Part shown: one piece after another, positions 37,694-47,602 of the stretch
How the letters are laid out: each line of letters begins with the position of its first letter
Numbering within the stretch: the first letter of the stretch is position 1
DNA from: Beijerinckia mobilis
GTDB taxonomy: Bacteria > Pseudomonadota > Alphaproteobacteria > Rhizobiales > Beijerinckiaceae
Reading direction: 5' to 3'
NCBI RefSeq assembly: GCF_000745425.1
Contig: NZ_JQJH01000019.1
Coordinates: 1-64,000 of the forward strand
DNA: 64,000 nucleotides
Notes under the pieces: model-generated
Databases searched by the model: none
Seen by the model: the letters and a program-made list of their open reading frames with translations, nothing else
What the model was told of the DNA's origin: nothing
Made by a program: the position numbers and the translations under genes

Positions 37694-40600
37694 GCGGTCT
37701 CAATCTCTCCGAATGGGCGCTCAAACACCGCTCTTTCATGATCTATTGCATGATTGCGGTGACGATTGCCGGCCTTGGCGCCTATTTTCAGCTTGGCCGC
37801 AACGAAGATCCCGAATTCACCTTCAGAACGATGGTGGTCCAGGCGGCTTGGCCCGGCGCGACGCTGGACGAAACGCTTCAGCAGGTGACCGAGCGGCTTG
37901 AGCGCAAGCTTCAGGAAACCAGGGATCTCGACTTTCTGAGGAGCTATACGAGCGCCGGTCAGACCACGATTTTCGTCAATCTGAAAGGGGCCACGCGTCC
38001 CGCAGACGTTCCGGATCGATGGTATCAAGTCCGCAAAAATATCGCCGACATTCGTCACACCTTGCCGGCAGGAGTCATCGGGCCTGGCTTCAACGATGAT
38101 TTTGGCGATGTTTACGGCTTGATCTATGGCTTTACGACGGATGGGTTCAGCCAGCGGGAATTGCGTGACCATGTCGAGACGATCCGTTCACGTCTTCTGA
38201 ACGTGAAAGACGTCACGAAAATCGAGCTTCTTGGTACACAGGATGAGCGGATTTTCGTTGAGTTTTCGACCAAACAGCTCGCCGGTCTTGGTATCGATCG
38301 CGCTGCTGTTATCGCGGCTCTAAGGGCGCAGAATGCCGTCAGTCCGGCTGGCGTCCTGCAGACGGGTGACGAGCGCCTTCAACTGCGTGTGTCCGGTGAG
38401 TTTCAGTCCGAACATGATATTCTGGATGTCAATGTCCTGTCGAATGGCCGGCTGATTCGTCTGCGCGACATTGCCGAAGTCCGCCGTGCGGATGCGGATC
38501 CGCCACAGCCGATCTTCCGCGTCAATGGCAAGCAGGCCATAGGACTCGCGATCGCTATGCGGCCAGGTGGCGATATTCTCGCGCTTGGTCAGAACGTGAA
38601 GAAGGCGCTCGATGAGGCGAAGGCTGATTTGCCCTTGGGCATTGATGTGAGCCTCGTGGCCGATCAGCCGAGCACGGTGAACACTGCCATCAGCGATTTC
38701 ACGTCCTCCCTTTGGCAGGCCATTGCCATCATCATGGTTGTGAGCCTGATCAGTCTTGGTTTCCGGGCCGGCGCCGTCGTTGCTCTGTCGATTCCGCTGA
38801 CGATGGCGCTTATCTTTCCGATCATGCAGGCTTGGGGGATCGACCTGCAGCGTATTTCGCTCGGCGCTTTGATCATTGCGCTCGGCCTTCTGGTCGATGA
38901 CGCCATGACCACGGTTGACGTCATGACGGCGCGTCTGGCTGCTGGCGACGACAAGGAAGCGGCGGCGACTTATGCCTATAAATCGCTCGCCTTTCCCATG
39001 TTGACGGGTTCGTTTGTGTCCGCGGCCGGGTTCGTGCCGATTGGCCTCGCGCGCAGTTCCGCGGGTGAATATACATTTTCAATCTTTGCGGTCGTGTCGA
39101 TTGCCTTGATTGTGTCCTGGTTCGTTGCGGTTCTGTTCGCACCCTTGCTGGGCGTCGCAATTCTCGCAAAGCCGAAAACCGTCCAGGAGGCCGGCGCCGA
39201 GAACCGGCTCATCCGGATGTTTCGCGGTCTTCTGACCGGCGCAATGCGTGCGCGCTGGCTGACGATCGGGATCAGCATCGCCTGTCTGGTTGCGGCCTTT
39301 CTGGCGCTTCCGCTTGTCCCCAGGCAGTTCTTCCCGGCATCCGATCGTCCGGAATTGCTGGTCGATCTCACGCTTCCGCAAAATGCATCCATTTATGCCA
39401 GCGAAACGCTCACGCATGATGTGGATGCGATCCTTAAGGAGGATCCGGATGTCGCGAGCTGGAGCACCTATGTCGGTCGTGGTGCCATCCGCTTCTACCT
39501 GCCGCTGAACGTGCAATTGGCGAATGATTTCTTTTCGCAAATCGTCATCATAGCCAAGGATGTCGCGGCCCGGGACCGGCTTCAGGCCCGGTTGGAAAAG
39601 ACGCTCGCTGAAAAATTTCCCAGCGTCGTTGCGAATGTATCGCCTCTGGAGCTGGGACCGCCCGTCGGCTGGCCTGTGCAATATAGAGTCAGTGGTCCCG
39701 ACCTGACCAAGGTGCGTGAAATTGCGTTGAACCTTGCGAGCGTCATGGGGACGAATGGTTCGGTCCGTAAGATCAATTTCGACTGGATGGAACCCGGGCG
39801 GACGGTCAAGATCAGGATCGATCAGGATCAGGCGCGCCTCCTCGGTTTGAGCTCGCAAGTGTTGGCGGGTGTCCTCAACACTGTGATGACCGGAGAACCA
39901 GTCACACAAGTGCGCGACGATATCTATCTCGTCAATGTCGTCGTGCGGGCGCTTGATGAGCAGCGTGTCTCGCTGTCCACCTTGCGCGCGCTTGAAATCC
40001 CCCTGCCGAATGGCAGGACTGTGCCACTTGGCCAGATCGCTAGCTTCGAATTCGATCAGGAATTCCCGATCGTTTGGCGCAGGCAGCGTGTGCCGACTTT
40101 GACGGTCCAGGCCGACACGGCTCCGGGCTTCATGCCGCAGGCTGCGGTCGCCTCTCTTGAACCGGACATCGATAAATTGCGCGCGTCGCTTCCGGCTGGA
40201 TATGCGATCGATGTTGGCGGTACTGTTGAGGATAGCGCGGAATCGCTTGGCTCGGTCTTTGAACGCGTTCCGTTGATGCTGTTTCTGATGATCACTTTTC
40301 TGATGATCCAGCTGCAGAGTTTCAGCCGGTTGTTTCTCGTTCTCAGCATCGTGCCAATGGGACTCATTGGTGTCATTGGATCCCTTCTCCTCTTCCGCCA
40401 GCCGCTTGGATTCGTCGCAATCCTGGGAATCCTGTCATTGCTTGGCATGATTGCGCGTAATGCTGTCATTCTGATCGAGCAGATAGAGACTGAACGGAAA
40501 CAGAGAACGAATGTCTGGGACGCCGTTATCGAGGCAACGGTTTCTCGCTTCCGGCCGATCATGCTGACGGCAGTGTCTACCGTACTCGGTCTCATTCCGA

Positions 40601-40749
40601 TCGCGCCGACGGTTTTTTGGGGTCCGATGGCATTCGCGGTAATGGGTGGTCTTCTTGTCGCTACCCTGCTTACACTGATCGTCCTGCCGGCTCTTTATGT
40701 GGCCTTTTTCAGAGTGAAGGCGCCGTCAGCTTCTGCTTCCGCGGCGTAA
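37690..40749 (+). CDS. RND-family efflux transporter
   Basis: Inner-membrane proton-drug antiporter of the AcrB/HAE type, 1019 aa. Twelve transmembrane segments in two halves with two large periplasmic loops. TM4 carries the proton-relay Asp pair in LGLLVDDAMTTVD (Asp403-Asp404). Similar to the subgroup with short adaptor-transporter operons. No outer-membrane channel gene follows, so a shared TolC-like protein elsewhere is implied. The substrate is unknown. Confidence 0.95.
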   Translation: MSGLNLSEWALKHRSFMIYCMIAVTIAGLGAYFQLGRNEDPEFTFRTMVVQAAWPGATLDETLQQVTERLERKLQETRDLDFLRSYTSAGQTTIFVNLKGATRPADVPDRWYQVRKNIADIRHTLPAGVIGPGFNDDFGDVYGLIYGFTTDGFSQRELRDHVETIRSRLLNVKDVTKIELLGTQDERIFVEFSTKQLAGLGIDRAAVIAALRAQNAVSPAGVLQTGDERLQLRVSGEFQSEHDILDVNVLSNGRLIRLRDIAEVRRADADPPQPIFRVNGKQAIGLAIAMRPGGDILALGQNVKKALDEAKADLPLGIDVSLVADQPSTVNTAISDFTSSLWQAIAIIMVVSLISLGFRAGAVVALSIPLTMALIFPIMQAWGIDLQRISLGALIIALGLLVDDAMTTVDVMTARLAAGDDKEAAATYAYKSLAFPMLTGSFVSAAGFVPIGLARSSAGEYTFSIFAVVSIALIVSWFVAVLFAPLLGVAILAKPKTVQEAGAENRLIRMFRGLLTGAMRARWLTIGISIACLVAAFLALPLVPRQFFPASDRPELLVDLTLPQNASIYASETLTHDVDAILKEDPDVASWSTYVGRGAIRFYLPLNVQLANDFFSQIVIIAKDVAARDRLQARLEKTLAEKFPSVVANVSPLELGPPVGWPVQYRVSGPDLTKVREIALNLASVMGTNGSVRKINFDWMEPGRTVKIRIDQDQARLLGLSSQVLAGVLNTVMTGEPVTQVRDDIYLVNVVVRALDEQRVSLSTLRALEIPLPNGRTVPLGQIASFEFDQEFPIVWRRQRVPTLTVQADTAPGFMPQAAVASLEPDIDKLRASLPAGYAIDVGGTVEDSAESLGSVFERVPLMLFLMITFLMIQLQSFSRLFLVLSIVPMGLIGVIGSLLLFRQPLGFVAILGILSLLGMIARNAVILIEQIETERKQRTNVWDAVIEATVSRFRPIMLTAVSTVLGLIPIAPTVFWGPMAFAVMGGLLVATLLTLIVLPALYVAFFRVKAPSASASAA

Positions 40750-40847
40750 AAGGATCAGGCTGACGGACCGTAATCATTGGCTGATGTCAAGGAATCGTGT
40801 TGCAATGATGCGAGGCGTTATCCAAGTTGGACACTGCTAAACTCGCT

Positions 40848-40878
40848 GGAGCATGTTCGGATGTTTCCGAACTGCTCC
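40848..40878 (+). repeat. Dispersed palindromic repeat family B, copy 2
   Basis: GGAGCA-T-GTTCGGA-TGTT-TCCGAAC-TGCTCC: a 13-bp near-perfect stem with a TGTT loop, 100 bases after the RND stop. It matches the reverse complement of 27429-27459. The following AAAATGCTCTAGAA is also repeat-like. It may act as a terminator-like or REP element. Confidence 0.65.
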
Positions 40879-40923
40879 ACTTGAAAATGCTCTAGAAGGC
40901 GGAAACCATCCGAAGAGACACAG

Positions 40924-41460
40924 ATGGATGATTCTCCTGTCGTGCATGAATCGAAGCCGCGCCTGCAGAAACTCGCGGAGCGTCTGCTCTTCTCGTCGCG
41001 CTGGTTGCTCATACCCTTTTATCTTGGACTTGGGCTGAGCCTGATCGTACTTCTTCTGAAATTCATTCAGAAGATAAGCGATATCCTCCTTAATGGTATG
41101 CTTGCCGATCTAAGCGATGTCATCACCAAGATTCTGTCACTCGTTGATCTCTCTCTGATCGCAAATCTTCTGCTTATGGTCATGTTCACGGGATACGAAA
41201 ATTTCGTGTCTCGTTTTGAAATTGAAGGAAATGTCTACCGCCCGAGTTGGATGGGTCACGTTGATTTCGGCGACATCAAGGCCAAACTTTTGACCTCGAT
41301 CATTGCCATCGCTTCCATCCATGTTCTCGAAAATTTCATGAATATCGACAATACGACGGATCGGGAATTAGGATGGAGCCTGGGTATTCTCGGTGTCTTC
41401 GTCGGCGCCGGATTGCTCCTTGTTCTCATGCAGCGTATGTCGCCACCCGACCACCATTAG
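40924..41460 (+). CDS. UPF0114 (YqhA) family membrane protein
   Basis: The 178-aa inner-membrane protein of the UPF0114/YqhA family, function unknown. Four hydrophobic segments; the family signature runs from LLFSSRWLLIPFYLGLGLSL through MVMFTGYENFVSRFE to IASIHVLENFM. The highly conserved GYENFVS is present. Convergent with the next gene; the 74-base gap has no clear hairpin. Confidence 0.93.
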   Translation: MDDSPVVHESKPRLQKLAERLLFSSRWLLIPFYLGLGLSLIVLLLKFIQKISDILLNGMLADLSDVITKILSLVDLSLIANLLLMVMFTGYENFVSRFEIEGNVYRPSWMGHVDFGDIKAKLLTSIIAIASIHVLENFMNIDNTTDRELGWSLGILGVFVGAGLLLVLMQRMSPPDHH

Positions 41461-41534
41461 AGATTGTATTATCGTGGCGGATTGGTTGGTTACATATTTG
41501 CCATGACGTCGTTGCATACAATCATCTGCCGCCA

Positions 41535-42215
41535 TCATGACATCAGGAAAATACGTTTGACGAGAATTGCGTAGGTTATACGCACCATGAAGGCTGTGCA
41601 GAACAATGGGCCGATGAGATTGACAATGGGAATCCCGAGCAGGAGAGCCATGATGAGACCGGCAACGAAGAGTTTTGGAGCCTCTGCCCTGCGTAACCGG
41701 TGAACTTCTGCCAAAGGTAGATAGCGCGTCGCAGCCATTTCGAAATAGCCGCGTCCGAGCAAATAAGCATTGGCGCCAATAAAGACCACCGCGTTGATCC
41801 CTGGCACGAGAAAAAGCAGCAGCGCAACGAGGTTCACCAGCAAAGAGATGCCGGCGAAGCGTATTCCAAGCCATATGGCTTCGCCGTAAGGCAGGGATTT
41901 GCCTTGACCGCTCGCAGGTGCGATATCGCGCTCCACCGTCGCCGCTAATTCATCGAAGAAGAAACTCGCGACGAGAAATGAGATTGACGGCACAAGAAAA
42001 GTGAGACCGACCATAAGACCGGCGCCGCTTAGCCAGATGAAAAGTGTTTGCATCCAGCCTGAAGGAAACACGATCCATCTCGTCAGAAAATGATCGAGCA
42101 GTAATCCAGCAATAGCCAAAAGCACGACGGTAAGCCCAAGTGTCTTGTAAAAGACGTTTCTGAAGGGCTTGCTGAACATTTCATTGAGTGCGGCGATAGC
42201 GGCATCCAATAGCAT
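41535..42215 (-). CDS. EI24/CysZ-like membrane protein
   Basis: The 226-aa polytopic inner-membrane protein of the EI24 domain family (CysZ sulfate permease relatives). Opening FSKPFRNVFYKTLGLTVVLL, large hydrophobic segments and the end RITYAILVKRIF. The conserved central part FLVASFFFDELAATVERD and GYFEMAATRYLPLAEVHRLR fit the family. Sulfate transport is not established for this branch and no sulfur genes are adjacent, so cysZ is not assigned. Confidence 0.82.
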   Translation of the reverse strand: MLLDAAIAALNEMFSKPFRNVFYKTLGLTVVLLAIAGLLLDHFLTRWIVFPSGWMQTLFIWLSGAGLMVGLTFLVPSISFLVASFFFDELAATVERDIAPASGQGKSLPYGEAIWLGIRFAGISLLVNLVALLLFLVPGINAVVFIGANAYLLGRGYFEMAATRYLPLAEVHRLRRAEAPKLFVAGLIMALLLGIPIVNLIGPLFCTAFMVRITYAILVKRIFLMS

Positions 42216-42643
42216 CTGAAGGCTGCCTGTTCAAAGAGAGAGATGGATAATCGGTTTGTGCAAGAATGGAGCGCCTGGCAGACGAAGGTGCTTTGAAATT
42301 CCCGGAGAAGAACGGGTTTGAGGAGACATCGCGTTCGGGTTTTTCTTGAGTTTCAATTCAAGCGGATCGCCGAATGAGCAGATGGATTTCGGCCGGAGAA
42401 TCCTCAAGGCGTAGTTCGTTCATCGACAGTTGATATTGGAACACGCAGGATATTTCCACATTCCTTGCCTTAATATCGGAAAGTTGCCCCGATATCCGGT
42501 TGATCTAGCGAATGGAACCTCGTGATCCCCATGTGCCATGCTGCATTGGGGGGCAGTTAAGGGAAAATTAACGATCGGTGCGCAGTTTTTGTCTCAACGA
42601 TCGATATTTAGGTGCATGCTTGGCTTCGATAGGGAAAGATATA
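42216..42643. other. Intergenic region, divergent promoters
   Basis: About 430 bases between divergent genes. A 7-bp inverted repeat ATATCGG/CCGATAT (42473-42495) lies 150 bases ahead of the small exported protein. No gene seen. Confidence 0.4.
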
Positions 42644-42952
42644 ATGCGCGTGAGTCACTTGAACGACTCTTTCAAATTCGCCATCGGCACGGCCATCGTT
42701 CTTGGCGTGGCTGCGGCGACGCCCGCGCCCGCAAAGGCTGGGGATGGTGGAGCTATTGCGGCGGGCGTGATTGGCGGATTAGCGCTCGGGGCTCTTGCCG
42801 GTAGCGCGGCTGCTGGTGCTTACGCTCCGCCGCCCTCCTACGCCTATGCTCCGCCTCCGCCACCCCCTGTCCGTTGCTGGCGTGAACCTCGCGAGGTTTG
42901 GGATCCTCGCTTTGATGCTTATGTGGTTCACCGCGTGCGCGTCTGCGAATAG
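42644..42952 (+). CDS. Small exported glycine-zipper/proline-rich protein
   Basis: Not assigned to a named family. The start at 42644 follows AGGGAAAG; the product is 102 aa. A signal peptide (FAIGTAIVLGVAAATPAPAKA) is followed by a glycine-zipper-like stretch AIAAGVIGGLALGALAGSAAAG, a Pro/Tyr repeat (YAPPPSYAYAPPPPPP) and a C-terminal domain with two Cys (RCWREPREVWDPRF and RVRVCE) that may be disulfide-bonded. Such small envelope proteins are common in Rhizobiales; role unknown. Confidence 0.75.
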   Translation: MRVSHLNDSFKFAIGTAIVLGVAAATPAPAKAGDGGAIAAGVIGGLALGALAGSAAAGAYAPPPSYAYAPPPPPPVRCWREPREVWDPRFDAYVVHRVRVCE

Positions 42953-43003
42953 GCTTCGGCACTTTACGGATTGGCTGCTCGGATTGATCCCGCAGCCCCG
43001 GCT

Positions 43004-43567
43004 TTAAAACCGCGTCACGATTTCAGCGAGAGTCGGGCGCGGTCTATCTTCACGCGGGCTTGGTGCCTGGCCGATATGAATGAAGCCGGCAATCCTTTCG
43101 TGTTCCGCAAGTCCCATACGGTTTAAGACATCGCGATCGTAAGAATACCATTCCGATAGCCAAATGGATGCAAATCCAAGAGCATTCGCGGCGATGATGA
43201 GATTCATGCAGACCGCGCCGGCTGTCAGGACCTGTTCCCATTCCGGGATTTTCGGATGCGGTTTGGCTGTGGAAACGACGCCGACCACGAGAGGCGCATA
43301 GGAAAAGCGTTTGAGTTCCGTCTCGATTCGGCTCGCCTCTGCATCGGGATGTGCTTTGGCGTAAACTTCGGCAACGATCGTCCCTGCTTTATCCCGCCCT
43401 TCACCTTCAAACAGAATGAATCGCCATGGCGCGAGCTTGCCGTGGTCGGGCACGCGCGAGGCAATCTCTAACATCACCTGAAGATCGGCGGCCGTGGGGC
43501 CGGGGCTCGTCAGGGTGACTGCGGGGGCCGAACGTCTGGCTTTGAGCAAGGTGATCGTGTCATTCAT
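43004..43567 (-). CDS. Nitroreductase-family flavoprotein (YdjA-like)
   Basis: FMN-dependent oxidoreductase of the small YdjA-like nitroreductase group, 187 aa from the ATG at 43567 (MNDTITLLKARRSAP); a longer frame upstream has no Shine-Dalgarno. Motifs: RRSAPAVTL with FMN-binding Arg-Ser, ASRVPDHGKLAPWRF, and NLIIAANALGFASIWLSEWY, ending GFIHIGQAPSPREDRPRP. The physiological substrate is unknown. Convergent with the small exported protein. Confidence 0.9.
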   Translation of the reverse strand: MNDTITLLKARRSAPAVTLTSPGPTAADLQVMLEIASRVPDHGKLAPWRFILFEGEGRDKAGTIVAEVYAKAHPDAEASRIETELKRFSYAPLVVGVVSTAKPHPKIPEWEQVLTAGAVCMNLIIAANALGFASIWLSEWYSYDRDVLNRMGLAEHERIAGFIHIGQAPSPREDRPRPTLAEIVTRF

Positions 43568-44186
43568 CGTGGGTTCACAGGCTAGGGAAAGAATATGATT
43601 AGGTGGAGGCCCGCTTTCAGTCACTTCCGGCTCATGTGATGCGGAAAGATTGCAAATGGCACTGAAGCGGTGTCTTTGCTGGGAGATTATGGGGTGTTCC
43701 GCCAAAGTTCCCTGATGGGATTTATGGTTAGACCAGTACCCGAGCCATTGGGCGCTTTGCTATTGGTCCGTCAAGCAGGAATTTTACCCTATGCTCTTTG
43801 TGGGAAGAATTTCATAGGATTGCGCAACGGGTCCGCGAATTTACCATGGCGCATGAAATGCCCTAAGGACGGTCGCAAATCCGCAAGCTTCGTGTTGTTT
43901 TCTGTTCCAGCATCATCAAATCCAGGCAGACCTTGTTTGTAGTCAACCGCATCGATTATAGAGTCTCTGCGCAAAGTCTGAAGCAAGATTTAAAGAATAT
44001 CAAAGCGGAACGGGCTATTCTGATGCATGTTCTAGCTTCCTGCCTCAAGGTTTCGTGAAGCTTTTGCCAAATCCGGCCCCGTGATTACGGGCAGCGGTTT
44101 CTCATGGATCGTGCCGGTCCTGGGAAGCAACAAGGCCGAGACTCTCTTCTATCCGCGTCACGTTTCGTCTCATTCTGGATTCTTTC
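43568..44186. other. Intergenic region before the YfhO-like gene
   Basis: About 620 bases. Short frames exist on both strands but none has a Shine-Dalgarno, known motif or regular protein composition. It probably holds the promoters of the nitroreductase and YfhO-like genes. Confidence 0.4.
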
Positions 44187-46652
44187 ATGTCGCTTCCGGA
44201 TATCGCTGTTCCTCCGTCTCACGGTTTGGGTTTTAGCATTCGGCATGCCGTTTCCGGAAAAGAGGCAGAGGAACTGGCCGTACCAGCCTGGACACACCGG
44301 CAGACGCTTTTTGCCTTGGCGGCCCTTCTGCTCTTCAGCCTGTTGGCTCTGGGCTGCTGGGCTTGGAGTGGTTCGGTCGTTCCCTGGGATTCCAAGAACC
44401 ATTTCTATCCGATGTTCCGCTTTCTGGCGGATACCCTGCGCCAGGGCCGGATTCCCTTGTGGAATCCCTATCATTTCGCGGGCCATCCATCGGTTGCCGA
44501 TCCGCAGTCGCTGCTCTTTACCCCCAGCATGGTCTTGTTCGCGTTGATCGCGCCCGACGCATCAATGCGCCTGTTCGATGCCGTCATTTTCGCCCATCTG
44601 CTCTTTGGCGGGGTCTCGACGGTGGGATTATGCCGTTTCTATCGGTGGCATCCGGCGGGCGCGGTCCTGACAGCGATAATCTTCATGCTTGGCGGCGCCG
44701 CATCGTCGCGGCTGCAACATACCGGCATGATCCTGTCCTATGCATTTTTCCCTGCCGCTTTATGGGCGTTGGAAGCCATGCTAGCGCGTTGCTCCTATCG
44801 CGCGGCCATGGCTTTCGGCTTTATGACTGCGCTCCTGTCGGTGGGACGCGATCAGGTCGCCTTCCTGTTTGATCTCGCTCTTGTCGGCCGCCTGCTGTTT
44901 TTAACCGTCGCGTCTGGCCAGCCTGTCGCTTATCTCCGCCAGCGCCTTGGCGTTCTCGGCGTCGGCGCCGGGATCATTCTCCTTCTGCTCGCGGTACCCA
45001 TCCTTCTCACACTGCAATTTCTCGGCACCTCCAACCGGCCGGGAATTTCCTTCGGCATTGCCGCGGCGGGATCGCTCGATCCAGCCAATTTCGTCACCAT
45101 GCTCGTCCCCAATTTCTTCGGCTCCCTGGATGCCTCCTACGATTATTGGGGACCAAATTACGCCACCGCGAGCGTTGCCGATTGGACCGACCGCTCCGTC
45201 GATTACCTCTTCATCGGCACCGTGCCGTGCCTTTTGCTGGTATGGCATGGTTGTTTCGCGGGCAGGCTCTTCGAGCGCCGGGTCCTCTTCTTCACGCTCA
45301 CGCTCGGGACGGCTTTGGCCTATGCGCTCGGCCGCTATACGCCATTCTTCGGTCTTGTCTTCGATTGGCTGCCAGGTGTCTCGCTCTACCGACGGCCAGC
45401 GGATGCGACCTTTCTCGCCAATGTCGCTTTGGCCTTTTGCTCTGGCTATCTGCTGCATTGTTTCATTCTGCGCGGGCTTCCGCGCCTCGATTTCAAAGGC
45501 TCCAGAGTTCAGGCGTTTCTGCTCTTTGGGTTGAGCGCGCTGATCCTGTGCGTCTTCCTCTATCAAGGCCTCGAATTTTCCTTGAAGGAAGGGCATTTCC
45601 TTCGCTCGATCGGTCAATTGGCTCTCGCATTATCCTTCGGTCTTGCAGCAACCTTCCTTTTCGCCCGTTTCCAATCGTCGGAGCAGAGAGCCATGGTGGC
45701 CTGTCTGCTGGTGGCCTTGACGGGCGGAGAGATTCTCTGGCGCAATGCGGCATCGGCGCTCAATGCGGAACCGATCGACCGCTACAGCATCTATGCGACC
45801 ATGTCCCCGGGCGAGGCCGCCGGCGTCGATAAACTGCGCCAGGAATTGTCTCTACGGCGCGGGGCAGGGGAAAAGCCGCGCGTCGAGGTTCTGGGGATGA
45901 GCGGGCCCTGGCAAAATGCCTCGATGATGCTCAAGCTTGAGGATACGATCGGCTATAATCCGCTGCGGATTGCTGAATATGAGCGGGCCGTCGGACCCGG
46001 CGAGAATGCCAGCGACGCCAATCTGCGCCATTATCCCGGCACGTTCCGGGGCTATACATGCAAGCTTGCTTCGCTTCTCGGCCTTGAATATCTGGTTCTC
46101 GATCGTCCGCTGGATAAAATGCCCAAACACATGCCGCGGCCGCGCGATGCGCGTCTCCTTTACGGCGGCGATCATATGTATGTATACAAACTGGCTGCGG
46201 CCGCGCCGCGTGCCTATTTTGCCACGACGGTTCGGCCGGTCGATGGCGATGATGCGATCGACGAAGCCGTCTGGCCCGGCTTCGATCGTGCGCATGAGGT
46301 TTTGATCGACAAATCGAGCATGGGGGATCTCGATGGTGAGGTCCTGAACCGCGAACCGCAAAGCCTGCCGGCTCAGGCAAAGGTTGCTATCACCCATTAT
46401 GAGGAAAACAGGGTGTCACTCTCGGTCGAAACCGACAAGACGGGCATCCTTGTCCTGCATGATCCCTTTTATGCCGGGTGGGAAGCAAGGGTTGATGGCG
46501 AGCAGGTTCCGCTCCTGCACGCGAATATTCTCTTCCGTGGTGTCGAAGTGCCGGAAGGCAGCCATGAGGTGGAATTCGTGTTCAGACCATTCTCTTTGTC
46601 CAATCTCGCTGCGGCCGCGACGAGTCTCCTTCATCGCCATGCCGAAGATTGA
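44187..46652 (+). CDS. YfhO-family polytopic membrane protein (GT-C-like)
   Basis: The 821-aa protein has about twelve transmembrane segments followed by a ~270-residue periplasmic C-terminal domain. The YfhO family (GT-C superfamily-like) is linked to lipoteichoic acid or lipid-linked glycan modification in some bacteria. The first periplasmic loop with WDSKNHFYPMFRFLADTLRQ and IPLWNPYHFAGHPSVADPQS, which carries acidic catalytic-type residues, is characteristic. The C-terminal end FYAGWEARVDGEQVPLLHAN is typical of the family. It overlaps the next gene by 14 bases. Substrate unknown. Confidence 0.85.
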   Translation: MSLPDIAVPPSHGLGFSIRHAVSGKEAEELAVPAWTHRQTLFALAALLLFSLLALGCWAWSGSVVPWDSKNHFYPMFRFLADTLRQGRIPLWNPYHFAGHPSVADPQSLLFTPSMVLFALIAPDASMRLFDAVIFAHLLFGGVSTVGLCRFYRWHPAGAVLTAIIFMLGGAASSRLQHTGMILSYAFFPAALWALEAMLARCSYRAAMAFGFMTALLSVGRDQVAFLFDLALVGRLLFLTVASGQPVAYLRQRLGVLGVGAGIILLLLAVPILLTLQFLGTSNRPGISFGIAAAGSLDPANFVTMLVPNFFGSLDASYDYWGPNYATASVADWTDRSVDYLFIGTVPCLLLVWHGCFAGRLFERRVLFFTLTLGTALAYALGRYTPFFGLVFDWLPGVSLYRRPADATFLANVALAFCSGYLLHCFILRGLPRLDFKGSRVQAFLLFGLSALILCVFLYQGLEFSLKEGHFLRSIGQLALALSFGLAATFLFARFQSSEQRAMVACLLVALTGGEILWRNAASALNAEPIDRYSIYATMSPGEAAGVDKLRQELSLRRGAGEKPRVEVLGMSGPWQNASMMLKLEDTIGYNPLRIAEYERAVGPGENASDANLRHYPGTFRGYTCKLASLLGLEYLVLDRPLDKMPKHMPRPRDARLLYGGDHMYVYKLAAAAPRAYFATTVRPVDGDDAIDEAVWPGFDRAHEVLIDKSSMGDLDGEVLNREPQSLPAQAKVAITHYEENRVSLSVETDKTGILVLHDPFYAGWEARVDGEQVPLLHANILFRGVEVPEGSHEVEFVFRPFSLSNLAAAATSLLHRHAED

Positions 46653-47583
46653 TAGAATGCGTTTTGGAAGTCGGGCTTGTGCCCTTTTGGTTCCGATATC
46701 CCTGGCGGCGGCCATTGCTCCGGCCTGCGGTCAATCCCTGCTGGAATCCGGCCCGCCACCTTTGCGTCCGCAAAATCACAGCGGCGCGGTGCCGGTCCCG
46801 CACTCGGCCCTCTCGCTTTCCGCTTATTATACGCAGGGCGACAATCACCCTGTTGCGGGTGGCGTGATCTGGCGTGTTTTCGAGGAAAATACGCAGTCCA
46901 ATGGCTCACGCAAAATGATTGCGGAAGCCAATAATGCGTTGCCGTCCCTTTCCCTTCCGAATGGCACCTATATGGTCCATGCGACCTATGGTCTTGCTGG
47001 CGCGACGAAGAAGATTGTTTTATCCGGCTTGCCGCTGAACGAAAAAGTCGTCCTCAACGCCGGCGCCTTGAGGATCGTGGGCATGCTCGGTGAGACACCG
47101 ATTGCTCCGGCCAAGCTACGCATTTCGATTTATGTGCCCGAGCGCGGTAATTCCGAAGCCAAGCTCGTCCTCGCGGATGGCAAGGCGGATGAGATCATCG
47201 GCCTGCCGGAAGGCAATTATCACGTCGTCTCGACCCTTCTCGATACAGTGTCGGGCGGGGCGGTCAGCGCGACCAATTCGGTCATCAATGCGGATTTGAA
47301 AGTCCAGGCAGGCAAGATCACCGATACGACGCTCAGGCACAGCGCGGCGCAGATCACCCTGAAACTGGTGAATAATCCGGGTGGCGAAGCGCTCGCCAAC
47401 ACAAGCTTCACCATCCTGACGCCCGGCGGTGACGTGATCCGCGAAATGATCGGCGCCTTTCCCTCGCTTGTGCTTGCAGCAGGCGAATATATCGCCATCG
47501 CCCGCCACGACAACAAAACCTATCAGGCGACTTTCAAGGTCACCTCGACGATGGATCGGGACGTCGAGGTGCTGGCGAGGTAA
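46639..47583 (+). CDS. Exported beta-rich protein paired with the YfhO-like protein
   Basis: Not assigned to a named family. The start is at 46639 (MPKIDRMRFGSR) or 46657 (MRFGSRACALL); either gives a signal peptide ending near AIAPACGQS. The 314-aa mature protein appears built of several beta-sandwich units: repeated patterns such as SLPNGTYMVHATYG, LPEGNYHVVSTLLD and LAAGEYIAIARHDNKTY resemble carboxypeptidase-regulatory or prealbumin-like folds. It overlaps the YfhO-like gene, so they are translationally coupled and probably act together in the envelope. Confidence 0.72.
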   Translation: MPKIDRMRFGSRACALLVPISLAAAIAPACGQSLLESGPPPLRPQNHSGAVPVPHSALSLSAYYTQGDNHPVAGGVIWRVFEENTQSNGSRKMIAEANNALPSLSLPNGTYMVHATYGLAGATKKIVLSGLPLNEKVVLNAGALRIVGMLGETPIAPAKLRISIYVPERGNSEAKLVLADGKADEIIGLPEGNYHVVSTLLDTVSGGAVSATNSVINADLKVQAGKITDTTLRHSAAQITLKLVNNPGGEALANTSFTILTPGGDVIREMIGAFPSLVLAAGEYIAIARHDNKTYQATFKVTSTMDRDVEVLAR

Positions 47584-47602
47584 GAGGAGCACCCACACTT
47601 TA

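Noticed and set aside
43670-43942. Short plus-strand frame before the YfhO-like gene
   Set aside because: No Shine-Dalgarno or protein character.
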